Shown piece by piece: positions 17,729 through 27,446 of a stretch of DNA of 64,000 nucleotides. This DNA is from Psychrobacter sp. 1044. GTDB lineage: Bacteria; Pseudomonadota; Gammaproteobacteria; Pseudomonadales; Moraxellaceae. The stretch covers positions 124,001 through 188,000 of the forward strand of contig NZ_CAJHAZ010000001.1 in assembly GCF_904846525.1 (NCBI RefSeq), read 5' to 3'. The notes beneath the pieces were generated by a model. It had not been told where the DNA came from. It did no database searches and saw only the letters and a program-made list of their open reading frames with translations. The position numbers were made by a program, and so were the translations under genes. The stretch's first letter is position 1. The number at the start of each line of letters is the position of its first letter.

Positions 17729-18139
17729 ACGGATGTCCTTAGCTACTTTGCGAGCTATAAATAAAAGTTGGCTGACCCAATCACAATGTATTAGAAATAA
17801 AAGTTTGCGTCTGGGCAAAAATCATCAATTATTATTATAGGATTAGCCTGCTATAATCACAAGACATCAAGACGTATTGTGACATATTTATTCTATTAAA
17901 TTGACTATTTGCAGCTCATCGCACGTTTTAAGCGCTGCTGACGATGCCGCTGCGTATAAAATTTAAAGAAAATTTTTACCATAGACTATAGTTGAGTAAA
18001 TTTAAAAGTAGTACAAGGTAACCGAGTGTAGATGTATATTTAATACTTCAAGCGAGGTTAACGCAGTAATACTTTTATAGTGGAATGACTATAAGCAAGT
18101 AAAAAAACCAGTAATTAGCAACCAATAAAGGATAGCAAC
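17729..18139. other. Divergent regulatory region between the LysR gene and leuC
   Basis: This spacer should hold the promoters of the LysR gene and the leu genes. A TTGACT hexamer at 17901 is a possible -35 for leuC, without a clear -10. The right half is dominated by a long imperfect inverted repeat (17980-18095). AAAGGA ahead of the leuC ATG serves as ribosome site. No leucine-rich leader peptide of the attenuator type was found. Confidence 0.5.
17980..18095. repeat. Imperfect 116-bp palindromic element upstream of leuC
   Basis: The left arm (about 17980-18026) and the reverse complement of the right arm (about 18053-18095) share CxTA, AAAAGTA, TAC, a G-rich position and TAACC in the same order, with mismatches. 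The middle is TGTAGATGTATATTTAATACTTCAA-like AT-rich DNA. The layout resembles short non-coding palindromic repeats dispersed in Psychrobacter-like genomes. Only one copy lies in this window, so mobility cannot be shown here. Confidence 0.45.
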
Positions 18140-19558
18140 ATGGCCGGTCAAACGTTATATGACAAACTTTGGAATGCTCACGAAGTCACCAAGCGTGACG
18201 ATGGTTCGAGCCTGATTTATATCGACCGCCATCTGTTGCATGAAGTGACCAGTCCGCAAGCATTTGAAGGTTTGGAGTTAGCCAATAGAGCACCGTGGCG
18301 CCTGTCGGCTAACATCGCCAGTCCTGACCATAACGTACCCACAGTCACTAAAGAGCGTTTAGAAGGCGTGCTTGGTATCAAGGACAAGGTATCACGCTTG
18401 CAGGTAGTGACATTGGATGAAAATTGCGCCAAATTCGATATCGCTGAGTTTACGATTAATGATGCTCGTCAAGGCATTTTACACGTCGTTGGCCCTGAGC
18501 AAGGTTTGGTGTTACCGGGTATGACGGTTGTTTGTGGTGATTCTCATACCGCTACTCATGGCGCGCTGGGCTGCTTAGCGCACGGTATCGGCACATCAGA
18601 GGTTGAGCATGTATTGGCAACGCAGTGCTTGATTCAAAAGAAATCAAAAAATATGCAAATTCGTGTCACTGGTAAGCTTGGTGCTGGCGTGACCTCAAAA
18701 GACGTGGTACTTGCTATCATTGCAAAGATTGGCACGGCTGGCGGGACAGGGCATGCTATCGAATTTGCTGGGCAAGTATTTGAAGAGATGAGTATGGAAG
18801 GTCGTATGACCGTTTGTAACATGGCGATCGAAGCGGGTGCTCGCGTGGGTATGGTTGCAGTCGATGACACAACCATCGAGTACGTCAAAGGTCGTCCTTA
18901 TGCGCCAACCTCTGAGCAATGGGCGCAAGCGGAAGCTTACTGGCGTACCTTATATTCAGATGATGACGCGGTATTTGATACCGTGGTTGAGTTGGATGGT
19001 AGCCAAATAGCGCCACAAGTCTCTTGGGGAACCTCTCCTGAAATGGTTGTCGATATCACTCAATCTGTACCAACACCTGATCAAGCGGTAGATGAAGCGC
19101 AAGAAGAAGGCTGGTTACGCGCTTATACCTATATGGGTTTAGACGCTGGGCAAAAGATTACCGATATCCAGCTTGATCGCATTTTTATTGGTTCATGTAC
19201 CAATTCGCGTATCGAAGATTTGCGTGATGCCGCCGCAGTCATTAAAGGTCGTAAAGTCGCGGACAATATCAAAGAAGCCATCGTTGTGGCAGGTTCTGGG
19301 CAAGTGAAATTGCAGGCTGAAGCAGAAGGCTTAGATGCCTTGTTTACTGAGGCGGGTTTTGAGTGGCGTGAGCCGGGTTGTTCGATGTGTCTTGCCATGA
19401 ATGCTGATAAGCTTGAGCCACAAGAGCATTGCGCTTCAACGTCTAACCGTAACTTTGAAGGTCGTCAGGGCAATGGTGGTCGTACGCATTTGGTCAGCCC
19501 AGCAATGGCAGCTGCCGCCGCATTGGCGGGTCACTTTGTCGATGTGCGTACGTTTTAA
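18140..19558 (+). CDS. leuC: 3-isopropylmalate dehydratase large subunit
   Basis: Catalytic [4Fe-4S] subunit of isopropylmalate isomerase, the second step of leucine biosynthesis (2-isopropylmalate to 3-isopropylmalate). The 472-residue protein starts with the typical [14 protein letters not shown]. It holds the aconitase-family motifs [14 protein letters not shown] (about residue 132) and [12 protein letters not shown] (about residue 352), and the two remaining cluster cysteines in [11 protein letters not shown] (about residue 415). Length matches LeuC from other gammaproteobacteria. AAAGGA lies 8 nt ahead of the ATG. It acts with LeuD, encoded at 20096, with one unrelated gene in between. 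Confidence 0.96.
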   Translation: MAGQTLYDKLWNAHEVTKRDDGSSLIYIDRHLLHEVTSPQAFEGLELANRAPWRLSANIASPDHNVPTVTKERLEGVLGIKDKVSRLQVVTLDENCAKFDIAEFTINDARQGILHVVGPEQGLVLPGMTVVCGDSHTATHGALGCLAHGIGTSEVEHVLATQCLIQKKSKNMQIRVTGKLGAGVTSKDVVLAIIAKIGTAGGTGHAIEFAGQVFEEMSMEGRMTVCNMAIEAGARVGMVAVDDTTIEYVKGRPYAPTSEQWAQAEAYWRTLYSDDDAVFDTVVELDGSQIAPQVSWGTSPEMVVDITQSVPTPDQAVDEAQEEGWLRAYTYMGLDAGQKITDIQLDRIFIGSCTNSRIEDLRDAAAVIKGRKVADNIKEAIVVAGSGQVKLQAEAEGLDALFTEAGFEWREPGCSMCLAMNADKLEPQEHCASTSNRNFEGRQGNGGRTHLVSPAMAAAAALAGHFVDVRTF

Positions 19559-19583
19559 CTTTGCATTTCTATAGAGCATAAAA

Positions 19584-20048
19584 ATGAAAATGCTGTTTGT
19601 TTTATTTTGCTTATTGGGTAGCTCTCAGCTAGCGATGGCTCGTGATTACTGTAATGGAAGATTTGCCTATTGTGTCGATGTGCCAAATCAATTGGCATGG
19701 TTGCCTGAGGCAGATAATGGTGATGGTCGTCATTTTAAGTTACCCAACTCTAATGCCACTATTTTGGTCTTTGGGAGTAATACACCAACTGCTTTCTTTT
19801 ATACCGATAGCGATTATCTAAAAGAGAAGCAGCATCGATATAAAACAGGCATGACAGTTACTTACGAGCTGTTAAAAGATAAAACCTATACAGCAAGCGG
19901 CTATAGAAAAGACGGTCAAGTTTTTTATCATGTTATTAAAGTTAAGGATGGTCAGGAAGCAGTATTACATCTGAACTATCCTGAAAGTGAAAAAACTAAA
20001 ATGACAAGTATTGTTAAACAAATGGCACGCTCTTTTAAGATTCATTAG
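19584..20048 (+). CDS. Small exported protein inside the leu gene cluster
   Basis: A 154-residue protein with a short signal peptide (cleavage after AMA, about residue 19) and a mature domain beginning RDYCNGRFAYCVDVP, whose two nearby cysteines could form a disulfide in the periplasm. The rest is mixed alpha/beta with no motif I recognise. It starts 25 bp after leuC and ends 47 bp before leuD, so it is almost certainly on the leu transcript. Its role is unknown and need not be linked to leucine. The ribosome site is weak (AGAGC), which suggests modest expression. Confidence 0.65.
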   Translation: MKMLFVLFCLLGSSQLAMARDYCNGRFAYCVDVPNQLAWLPEADNGDGRHFKLPNSNATILVFGSNTPTAFFYTDSDYLKEKQHRYKTGMTVTYELLKDKTYTASGYRKDGQVFYHVIKVKDGQEAVLHLNYPESEKTKMTSIVKQMARSFKIH

Positions 20049-20095
20049 ACCGTCAAAAAAATTTACGTTAGTAATCGATATTTTAAGGAAAATTC

Positions 20096-20746
20096 ATGCA
20101 AGCTTATAACACTCAAACTGGCATTGTCTGCCTACTTGATCGCGCAAACGTCGATACCGATCAAATTATCGCAAAACAGTTTTTAAAGTCTATTAAACGC
20201 ACAGGATTTGGCGTCAATTTGTTTGATGATTGGCGTTATCTTGACGAAGGATATCCGGGGCAAGACAATAGCACACGCGTTATCAATCCAGAATTTGTGC
20301 TAAATAAGCCGCGTTATCAAGGCGCGACGATTTTGCTGGCACGCCGCAACTTTGGTTGTGGTTCTAGTCGTGAGCATGCGCCATGGGCGTTGTCTGAATA
20401 TGGTTTTCGTACGGTGATTGCACCAAGCTTTGCCGATATTTTTTATAACAACTGCTTTAAAAATGGCATGCTACCAATTGTCTTGGACGAGGCAATTGTA
20501 GATACATTAATGAAAGATACGCTTGCTAATGAAGGCTATGAGCTAACCGCAGATCTTGAACGCCAAGTCGTCGTCACCTCAACAGGTGAAGAATATGCAT
20601 TTGACGTAGATGCTTTTCGTAAACATTGCTTGTTAAACGGGCTTGATGATATTGGTTTAACCTTGCAGCAAAGCGATGCCATTAAAGATTATGAGCATAA
20701 GATGATGCAAAAAACACCATGGATATTTAATGATGTACGAGCATAA
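20096..20746 (+). CDS. leuD: 3-isopropylmalate dehydratase small subunit
   Basis: Swivelling-domain partner of LeuC in isopropylmalate isomerase. The 216-residue protein has the family start ([26 protein letters not shown]) and the substrate-specificity segment [19 protein letters not shown] at about residues 80-98, followed by the [26 protein letters not shown] block. AAGGA is spaced 7 nt from the ATG. It lies third in the leu cluster after leuC and an exported protein. Length is typical of the proteobacterial form (about 200-216 aa). Confidence 0.95.
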   Translation: MQAYNTQTGIVCLLDRANVDTDQIIAKQFLKSIKRTGFGVNLFDDWRYLDEGYPGQDNSTRVINPEFVLNKPRYQGATILLARRNFGCGSSREHAPWALSEYGFRTVIAPSFADIFYNNCFKNGMLPIVLDEAIVDTLMKDTLANEGYELTADLERQVVVTSTGEEYAFDVDAFRKHCLLNGLDDIGLTLQQSDAIKDYEHKMMQKTPWIFNDVRA

Positions 20747-20887
20747 ATCATGAATCTGCAAGCCATTACTCATAAAACTGCTGAACAGTAATAATGTAGC
20801 GTTGAGTTATGGCGGTGAACTGGCTAAAATGAAGGGTAGTTTTTTTACGATATTTTATTATTTCTCTCATAAATAGTAGCCGCCATT

Positions 20888-21637
20888 ATGAATAAAAAAC
20901 GTTATGTTTTATGGACAAGTACGGTTGTTGCCGCAAGCTTATTATTGTCAGGCTGTCAGCTATTGACTGGGTATCAGAAAATAGATGAGGCAGAAAACGC
21001 CAAAGCATGGGCAGGTAAGATTAAACCGATTGATGGTGAAGTCAATATTGCCTGTATAGGAACTTATCATTGTGAAATTGCACGGATAGATAAGACACGA
21101 GTGATAGGGGCTGATACGCATGAGCCTATCAATCCTACCATGTTGGTCGCGATGCAAGATATGATTGCAAAGGGCAAAAGTCATACCAACAATAAGCATG
21201 CACAAACCTCAATGCATGCAAACATAGATATGACACCACTCGCTCATAAAAATGAGATTAAAATTGTACCTTTGTCTGCCTCAGGCATGCCGGGTCTAAC
21301 CAATTATTATGCGCGGGTAAAACCTGCAAAACGCGAAGTACAGGTGAATTTCTATCCAGAAAACAATCTGGGCTATGTTGAGCGTTTTACTTTAATTCAC
21401 GATTTTATTGACGCTGATACTTATCAATTACGGGCTTATCAGAAAAAGTCTAACGATAATTCTGGCAGTTTATTAGACACCGCTTCACCACAGCCGCTAT
21501 GTGTTGATCTGTATCAAGGCAACACTGTACAGCGCCGCTTTTGTAAAGAGCTGTCTGCTGAGCATCAAGGAGAGTTTGTAGAAACTCGTATCGTGAAAGC
21601 ATTGCCTGCATCATCGAAAGTAAAAGCCAAAGCTTAA
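20888..21637 (+). CDS. Lipoprotein of unknown function inside the leu gene cluster
   Basis: A 249-residue predicted lipoprotein: a basic start, a hydrophobic stretch, and the lipobox LLSGC at residues 19-23, with Gln-Leu after the cysteine, so outer-membrane sorting is likely. The mature part contains four further cysteines (CIGTYHCE and CVDLY / RFCKE), likely paired in disulfides. I recognise no family. A 141-bp gap from leuD and a 301-bp gap to leuB, which includes a MITE-like element, mean it may have its own promoter. It may be a lineage-restricted envelope protein. No function can be assigned. Confidence 0.65.
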   Translation: MNKKRYVLWTSTVVAASLLLSGCQLLTGYQKIDEAENAKAWAGKIKPIDGEVNIACIGTYHCEIARIDKTRVIGADTHEPINPTMLVAMQDMIAKGKSHTNNKHAQTSMHANIDMTPLAHKNEIKIVPLSASGMPGLTNYYARVKPAKREVQVNFYPENNLGYVERFTLIHDFIDADTYQLRAYQKKSNDNSGSLLDTASPQPLCVDLYQGNTVQRRFCKELSAEHQGEFVETRIVKALPASSKVKAKA

Positions 21638-21736
21638 AGCCTATTTGAGTTTCAAAAATAGCAAATTGACCACGATTTTTTGTGCTATTGAAGGCACTAA
21701 AAATCGTTTTTAGGAAAATATCGTAAATTTGTAGTA

Positions 21737-21903
21737 TTAGGGCGTGTCCTCAATTCAATTGATTATCCTCTAAATGAGTTAAAAATGGCTAAATTTTGCC
21801 AAACATCGTTAAATAGCTTATCAATATCTCGATATTATTTGCGCTACTTTCCTTGTTTGACGGCAATTTTTATCACCATTTTTAAAATGAGGACACGCCC
21901 TAA
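21737..21903. mobile_element. MITE-like element with 16-bp perfect terminal inverted repeats
   Basis: The 167-bp sequence starts TTAGGGCGTGTCCTCA and ends with its exact reverse complement, TGAGGACACGCCCTAA. The interior is AT-rich and non-coding, far too short for a transposase. If the mobile ends are GGGCGTG.../...CACGCCC, the flanking TA on each side is a 2-bp target duplication. This fits a non-autonomous element moved by a transposase encoded elsewhere (IS5- or IS630-type; I cannot decide). It lies 36 bp before leuB and within the probable leu transcript. Confidence 0.8.
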
Positions 21904-21938
21904 CATAAATAAAAAACTACCTACCCACAAGGATTAGT

Positions 21939-23042
21939 ATGGCAACGATTTTAACATTAGCGGGCGATGGTATTGGTCCCGAAATCATGACTCAAGCCAT
22001 TGACGTACTGAATGCGGTCAATAAGAAATTTGCGTTAGATTTGACACTTGAATCTGGATTGATTGGCGGTGTGGCCATTGACGCAACAGGTGAGCCTTTG
22101 CCAGATGAGACGCTAGACCGTGCCCGTGCAGCAGATGCGGTGTTGTTAGGAGCGGTCGGTGGCCCTAAATGGGATGGTATTGAACGCAGCAAGCGCCCTG
22201 AACGTGGTTTACTTAAAATACGTGGTGAGCTTGGTTTGTTCGCTAATCTACGTGTGGCAAAGCTTTACCCGCAGTTGGTCAATGCGTCTAGTATCAAACC
22301 TGAGATTATTTCAGGATTGGATTTGCTTATCGTTCGTGAGCTGACAGGTGGTATCTATTTTGGTGAGCCACGTGGAATACGCACGCTAGAGAATGGTGAA
22401 CAGCAAGGCTACAACACCATGGTCTATAGCACAAGCGAGATTCAGCGTATCGGCAAAGTTGCTTTTGAATTGGCAAAAACCCGTGCGCAAGCAGCAGACA
22501 CAGCAGCGAAAGTTTGCTCAGTGGACAAGGCAAACGTATTAGAAGTCACCGAGCTGTGGAAGCAAACGATGACCCAAATGCAGCAAGCAGATTATAGCGA
22601 CGTGGCGTTATCGCACATGTATGCTGACAATGCTTGTATGCAATTGATCAAGAATCCTAAGCAGTTTGATGTCATGGTCACCGGCAATATGTTCGGTGAT
22701 ATCTTGTCTGATGAAGCTGCTATGCTCACTGGATCTATCGGTATGCTGCCATCAGCCAGTCTTGATGAAGCAGGCAAAGGGATGTATGAGCCGTGTCATG
22801 GTTCAGCGCCTGATATTGCTGGGCAGGACAAAGCCAACCCATTGGCGACTATTTTATCGGTTGCGATGATGCTGCGTTATACCTTTAAGCAAGAAGCAGC
22901 GGCACAAGCGATTGAGCAAGCAGTGAGTGATGTCCTTGATGACGGTTTGCGTACGCTGGATATCTTGGACAGTAGTGAAGCTAGATTGAAGCAAGTGGGG
23001 TGCCAAGAGATGGGTCAAGCAGTATTGGCTAAATTACTCTAG
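21939..23042 (+). CDS. leuB: 3-isopropylmalate dehydrogenase
   Basis: NAD-dependent oxidative decarboxylation of 3-isopropylmalate to 2-oxoisocaproate, the third step of leucine synthesis. The 367-residue protein shows the N-terminal [18 protein letters not shown], the substrate-binding arginines in [20 protein letters not shown], and [14 protein letters not shown]. It also has the dimer Mg2+-binding [15 protein letters not shown] and the cofactor region [23 protein letters not shown] lies 6 nt before the ATG. It is followed by a strong terminator, so it closes the leu cluster. The position downstream of a MITE could affect its expression relative to leuCD. Confidence 0.96.
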   Translation: MATILTLAGDGIGPEIMTQAIDVLNAVNKKFALDLTLESGLIGGVAIDATGEPLPDETLDRARAADAVLLGAVGGPKWDGIERSKRPERGLLKIRGELGLFANLRVAKLYPQLVNASSIKPEIISGLDLLIVRELTGGIYFGEPRGIRTLENGEQQGYNTMVYSTSEIQRIGKVAFELAKTRAQAADTAAKVCSVDKANVLEVTELWKQTMTQMQQADYSDVALSHMYADNACMQLIKNPKQFDVMVTGNMFGDILSDEAAMLTGSIGMLPSASLDEAGKGMYEPCHGSAPDIAGQDKANPLATILSVAMMLRYTFKQEAAAQAIEQAVSDVLDDGLRTLDILDSSEARLKQVGCQEMGQAVLAKLL

Positions 23043-23130
23043 TCCCACTATAGTGATATAGATTGAATTTCACCCTGTTTTATTTCGATAGGGAAAAATT
23101 CTAACCTTTATCATTTATCGTCGTTCTAAA

Positions 23131-23165
23131 CCCATAATTTGCTCAGCAAATTATGGGTTTTTTTT
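23131..23165 (+). terminator. Rho-independent terminator after leuB
   Basis: A 12-bp perfect stem CCCATAATTTGC/GCAAATTATGGG with a very short TCA loop (23131-23157), followed by eight T residues. Confidence 0.88.
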
Positions 23166-23475
23166 ATGTTTATTTTAATCACTTTCCATCGGTAACACAC
23201 TAAACCAGATAGTTGTAAAAAAGTACTTGTTTTAACACAGACACCGCAGGAAAAGGGCTTTATTAACATAAAGCTGTTATATGCTCACAAGGTAATATGA
23301 CACTATTAACAGCTTACAAACCACTAGAACCACAGACTTTCACGTTAGAAGAGAGCTGATGAAAAGGTGTTTGAGTAAAGTTGGGTAGTAAGGCGTTAAA
23401 ACTCAAAATAACAAGCCTTGATGACAACACAACAAAATAAAACTTATTATTTTTATAAAAAATTAGGAGCATGAG
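23166..23475. other. Upstream region of the L,D-transpeptidase gene
   Basis: About 310 bp between the leuB terminator and the next start. AT-rich with no ORF carrying a ribosome site. It must contain the promoter of the downstream gene, but no clear consensus hexamers are visible. AGGAG at 23465 is the ribosome site of the following GTG start. Confidence 0.45.
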
Positions 23476-24672
23476 GTGTATCAATTAAAAAAAATCAGCA
23501 CAGCAGTAGCGATGATTGGTTTTTCTACGGCAGTTTTCATGGGGCAGAGCGTTGCAGCACCACTGGATAGTGTAAATGCTAATAATCAAGCAACGACCAA
23601 TAACTCTGACAACCAAATACCGACCAATAACGATGAAGCCAGTATTAGCAAAAACAATGCTAATAAGGCGAATGCTGCTGAAGAGGTCAGCCCTGTGACC
23701 AATGGCGTTAGCCAAAAGCTAGCACGTGATAGCAAAACCGCAAATGCTTCGAACAAATTTTTACCTATTATCAAGTATACGACAGACAATTTATCAGTTG
23801 CTGCGCAAAAGGTGAATAATGCCACTTGGAAAGAGGGGATGAGTATCGACCGTGTCATCGGTACTAAATTGCAAGCCTTATTAAATTGGCATCACAATGG
23901 TGTAGGCCCTGTTGATGGTTATTGGGGAAAAAACACCCGCAAGGCCATGCAAGCGTTTCAACAAGCAAATGGTTTGGCAGTCACTGACACGCTAAACAAC
24001 GAAACATGGCAAGCGCTGACAAAGAATGAAAAACTCACGGTGCAGCCAGTGCTAGTCAGTTATCAGATAACTGATGGGGATGTTAATATTAAGACGACAG
24101 AAATACCAGCTGGTGCTGAAGCCAAATCCAAACTTGAGGGATTGTATTACGAGAGCATCACAGAAGGGCTAGCAGAAAAATTCCATATCAGTGAAAGCTA
24201 TCTCAAAGCGTTAAACCCTAAGGCTAGCTTTACGGCGGGTGAAACCATCACAGTTTATAATCCTGGCAATCCAAATACTAAGCCTGTCAGTCGAGTTGTT
24301 GCTGATAAAGCCACTGAAACGCTATATGCCTATGATGATAAAGACAACTTAGTTGCTAGCTATCCGACTACAGTAGGTAGTACGGCAACACCGTCACCAA
24401 CAGGGACACATACGGTAGAGGTGAAGGTACATGAGCCTAATTATACTTATACTGCTAAAGACGGTAGCAAGTCTATTCTTCCACCTGGCCCTAATAATCC
24501 AGTGGGCTCGGTATGGATTGGGCTTAGTAAGCCTTCTTATGGTATTCATGGTTCACCAGATCCTGACCGTATCAGCCGTCAAGCATCAGCGGGTTGTATA
24601 CGCCTGACAAATTGGGATGCACTTGCTTTGCTAGGGGTGATCCAAAACGGTGCGACTGTCGAGTTTAAATAA
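23476..24672 (+). CDS. L,D-transpeptidase (YkuD domain) with peptidoglycan-binding domain
   Basis: A 398-residue periplasmic enzyme predicted to make 3-3 cross-links in peptidoglycan or attach proteins to it. A signal peptide ends near AAP (residue 28). A low-complexity Asn-rich linker follows, then a PG_binding_1 domain (about residues 130-180, GVGPVDGYWGKNTRKAMQAF). A LysM-like segment covers about 215-265. The YkuD catalytic domain is C-terminal, with the HGSPDP histidine and the SAGCIRL cysteine box at about residues 355-385. The start is GTG 23476 with AGGAG 6 nt upstream. It stands alone and converges on infA through a bidirectional terminator. Confidence 0.88.
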   Translation: MYQLKKISTAVAMIGFSTAVFMGQSVAAPLDSVNANNQATTNNSDNQIPTNNDEASISKNNANKANAAEEVSPVTNGVSQKLARDSKTANASNKFLPIIKYTTDNLSVAAQKVNNATWKEGMSIDRVIGTKLQALLNWHHNGVGPVDGYWGKNTRKAMQAFQQANGLAVTDTLNNETWQALTKNEKLTVQPVLVSYQITDGDVNIKTTEIPAGAEAKSKLEGLYYESITEGLAEKFHISESYLKALNPKASFTAGETITVYNPGNPNTKPVSRVVADKATETLYAYDDKDNLVASYPTTVGSTATPSPTGTHTVEVKVHEPNYTYTAKDGSKSILPPGPNNPVGSVWIGLSKPSYGIHGSPDPDRISRQASAGCIRLTNWDALALLGVIQNGATVEFK

Positions 24673-24752
24673 TGCCTCACTACTTCTCAATCATGCTACT
24701 TATTAATCATGATTTAAAAATTTCAAAGTAAGTCAACTCATAAAATTTAGAC

Positions 24753-24786
24753 AAAAAAATACCGCTGAAATTTAGCGGTATTTTTT
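24753..24786. terminator. Bidirectional terminator between the L,D-transpeptidase gene and infA
   Basis: AAAAAATACCGCT pairs with AGCGGTATTTTTT around a GAAATTT loop, giving T runs on both strands. The remaining 190 bp up to infA show nothing else. Confidence 0.88.
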
Positions 24787-24976
24787 ATGATAAAAACAAA
24801 TAACTAAGACTGAATCACTAAAATATTGATAGGCAATAATGAGCAGGTTAGCATTTTCATTATTATTATCAGTTAAACCACCCAAGCGTCTATATCAGCT
24901 ATCAGCGAAAAGAAGCCATTTAGCAACCAGCTGTATTTATATAAATGCTTTTATAACCATTTTAGTTTATAAGAAA

Positions 24977-25198
24977 TTAGTTTTTGCCACGATAAGTAAT
25001 ACGACCTTTTGATAGGTCATAAGGTGTCATTTCGACCTTAACTTTATCACCTGTCAAGATACGGATATAATGCTTACGCATCTTACCTGAGATGTGAGCA
25101 ATGATTTCGTGTCCGTTTTCTAAACGAACTCTAAACAGGGTGTTTGGAAGGGTGTCAATGACTTCGCCTTCAAATTCAATAATATCGTCTTTTGCCAT
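24977..25198 (-). CDS. infA: Translation initiation factor IF-1
   Basis: IF-1, the small OB-fold factor that occupies the ribosomal A site during initiation. The 73-residue sequence [19 protein letters not shown]...[49 protein letters not shown] is the standard IF-1 pattern at full length. I use ATG 25198 rather than the upstream in-frame ATG 25210, because MAKDD is the family start. It stands as a single gene on the minus strand, 110 bp or more from its neighbours. Confidence 0.97.
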   Translation of the reverse strand: MAKDDIIEFEGEVIDTLPNTLFRVRLENGHEIIAHISGKMRKHYIRILTGDKVKVEMTPYDLSKGRITYRGKN

Positions 25199-25319
25199 AG
25201 TTGGTATCAATCAATTAAAAATAAGCCCATATTATACGTAAGTTAGCGGATTAAAGCAATACAGCACTAGGTTTTTACTTGACAGCCTGTAATCGTTATG
25301 TATGCTAACTTCTATTTAT

Positions 25320-26174
25320 TCAGTCAGGTAAATTTAGCCAAATGGGGGTTAAAGGAGCATTTGGCAGTCGTTGTTGAAAATGCTCAGGATAGTAAGCATT
25401 GATAAAATATAGACCATCACCAGAGGCAGTAGGCGGTGCGATAGTACGATCTTTTTTGGCTAAAATATCTAAAAAGGCTTCTGGCTGCAACTCGTGTCGA
25501 CCGATGGCATACAAGGTACCCATTAAGTTACGAACCATATGATGCAAAAATCCATCTGCTTGAATATCAAAAACAATAAACTGACCATGGGCAAAGAGTC
25601 TTGCGTGACTGACTGAGCGTACCGGCTGATTAGACTGGCAAGCAGCGGCGCGGTAGCTACTAAAATCGTGAGTACCGACGATCTCAGCCGCCGCCAGTTG
25701 CATCGCTGCTAAATCGAGCGGTTCATAGATGTGAGTGACTTGGTGATTCAAAATAGCAGGGCGCTGTGCTTGATTCAGCGTGATGTAGCGATAGCGACGG
25801 GCAATGGCACCAAAACGCGCATGAAAGTCGTCAGGCATTGGTTGAATCCAGCGCAGGGCGATATCATCAGGCAATAGACTGTTTACTCCGCGCAGCCAGT
25901 TATGAGTAGGACGATAGGCACGTGTCGTAAAGTGGGCAATCATATTGCTGGCATGGACGCTTGCATCGGTACGACCAGCCGCGACGACCTCTACCGCCTC
26001 ATTTGCAACTTTACCGATAGCGGTTTCTAATGCTTCTTGTACGCCTAATACTTCTCGTTGCCGCTGCCAGCCATGATAGCGCGTCCCCAAAAACTCAATT
26101 GCAATGGCTAATGTATAGGTTGGGGGCGTTTCAGCGTTGCTGCTGTTAATCTCGGACATGTTAATCTCGGACAT
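25320..26174 (-). CDS. truA: tRNA pseudouridine(38-40) synthase TruA
   Basis: Makes pseudouridine at positions 38-40 of the tRNA anticodon arm. The 284-residue protein contains the catalytic aspartate in AAGRTDASVHA (about residues 64-74), RYHGWQRQ near the N-terminus, and the FLHHMVRNLMGTL segment near residue 205. The first ten residues are a duplicated pentapeptide (MSEIN MSEIN) from a perfect 15-bp tandem repeat, so either of two ATGs (26174 or 26159) may be used. Its place downstream of fimV is the same as in Pseudomonas (fimV-truA), with an asparaginase gene inserted here. Confidence 0.93.
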   Translation of the reverse strand: MSEINMSEINSSNAETPPTYTLAIAIEFLGTRYHGWQRQREVLGVQEALETAIGKVANEAVEVVAAGRTDASVHASNMIAHFTTRAYRPTHNWLRGVNSLLPDDIALRWIQPMPDDFHARFGAIARRYRYITLNQAQRPAILNHQVTHIYEPLDLAAMQLAAAEIVGTHDFSSYRAAACQSNQPVRSVSHARLFAHGQFIVFDIQADGFLHHMVRNLMGTLYAIGRHELQPEAFLDILAKKDRTIAPPTASGDGLYFINAYYPEHFQQRLPNAPLTPIWLNLPD

Positions 26175-26232
26175 GGTTGGTATTGGACATTTTCGTATTG
26201 GTTCTTATAAAGTAAACATATTTAACGATAGT

Positions 26233-27318
26233 CTAACGTTTTTTGATAGTGGTACCCGCCTGATTGACATTGTTCAACCAACGTTGTCTGCGCCGAGTGG
26301 GATTGTCATAACGCAGCAGTAGCCATAACAGTCGTGCATAGATAGCGGGAATTGTTAAGCGTCCGCCAGCAATCACATGATACTCATATTGCCAACTACC
26401 AGCCGCATAACTGTCACTGACACCGCCAAATGGAGACTGGCTGGCACATATCACCATGTGGCCGTTTTTATAAGCAAGCTCTAGTGCCTCTGCTAGCGCT
26501 TGTGAATAAGGAACATTACCTGCGCCAAATCCCAATAAGATAATGCCACATGGCGGCTGTGATAATAATGCCTGTAGCTGGCTAGTCATTACCTCAGTGT
26601 CGTTTGGCAAGCAATATAAAGCATGAATGCGTGCTTGCTCAGCTCGAGATTCGATATGGTCAATCATTGATTGCTGATCATCGAGCCAATGCTGGCGGCG
26701 GGTATTCGGTAAGTTTTTGATATAACTATTGGCAGGATAGGCAGCTCTGGAGTGACCCGTAAATGCCATCAAATCATGGCTATGAATTTTTTGTACCGTT
26801 TGCGCAGGCCAAGACTCACCGCCAAAAGCAATCTTCACACCCGACTCACCAGCAGCAGCCAGTTTTAGTGAATCGCTGAGGTTATCCCATGCGTCGCTAT
26901 GGTCATCGATATCATAGGAATGTATCACCTCGCTGTCTAACAATGGGCGCATACTACCAGTGACGACTATACAAATATCACTGCCGGCAAACGCTTCTGC
27001 TAAAAACGCACCCAAATAACTCAAAGTATCTGTACCAGTGATGAGCACAAAACGCCTGTCGCCTTGTGCATAGGCTGCTAGCAAAAGCTGATAAAAATGT
27101 ACAAAGTCGTTAGGGGTAAGTTGGCTACTGTCTTTAATTAAGGCATTATCCAGCCATGAGATTTGAGGCAAGTGGTTAGCGTTATCTTGGTCAGTCAATA
27201 GCTTTTGTAAAGTCGGTAAGAATATTTCTGCTGATAACGGTGCTAAGGGTCGTCCATAGCTACCAAAAGTACCGCCAGCATAAATGAGTTGGACAGGATT
27301 GGATAATGTATTTGTCAT
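26233..27318 (-). CDS. Type I (cytoplasmic) asparaginase-family protein
   Basis: An L-asparaginase/glutaminase-fold protein of about 361 residues without a signal peptide. The first catalytic threonine lies in IYAGGTFGSYGRPLAP near the N-terminus and the second in the ITGTDTLSYLGAFLAE box (about residue 100). VTGSMRPLLDSE and the C-terminal LGFGAGNVP and SQSPFGGVSDSYAAG segments also fit the family. I prefer ATG 27318 (MTNTLSN) by comparison with AnsA; in-frame ATG 27333 and TTG 27354 are possible and no start has a good ribosome site. It lies between fimV and truA on the same strand. Substrate (Asn or Gln) is not determinable. Confidence 0.82.
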   Translation of the reverse strand: MTNTLSNPVQLIYAGGTFGSYGRPLAPLSAEIFLPTLQKLLTDQDNANHLPQISWLDNALIKDSSQLTPNDFVHFYQLLLAAYAQGDRRFVLITGTDTLSYLGAFLAEAFAGSDICIVVTGSMRPLLDSEVIHSYDIDDHSDAWDNLSDSLKLAAAGESGVKIAFGGESWPAQTVQKIHSHDLMAFTGHSRAAYPANSYIKNLPNTRRQHWLDDQQSMIDHIESRAEQARIHALYCLPNDTEVMTSQLQALLSQPPCGIILLGFGAGNVPYSQALAEALELAYKNGHMVICASQSPFGGVSDSYAAGSWQYEYHVIAGGRLTIPAIYARLLWLLLRYDNPTRRRQRWLNNVNQAGTTIKKR

Positions 27319-27387
27319 AGCAGAAAATGGCATAGTATGAGCCGTAATAAACAAGTATGTGATAAAAAAGAGAGTTTAAGGTTGGAT

Positions 27388-27408
27388 GCTAATAGCTAAT
27401 AGCTAATA
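27388..27408. repeat. Three tandem 7-bp repeats
   Basis: GCTAATA three times in a row, upstream of the asparaginase gene and downstream of fimV. Probably slippage. Confidence 0.7.
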
Positions 27409-27446
27409 GCGCTCAGTAATAATAAATAGTATAAAGGTTAAATGCA

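Noticed and set aside
17729..18139. Leucine attenuator with leader peptide
   Set aside because: No short ORF with a run of Leu codons and no terminator/antiterminator pair was found before leuC.
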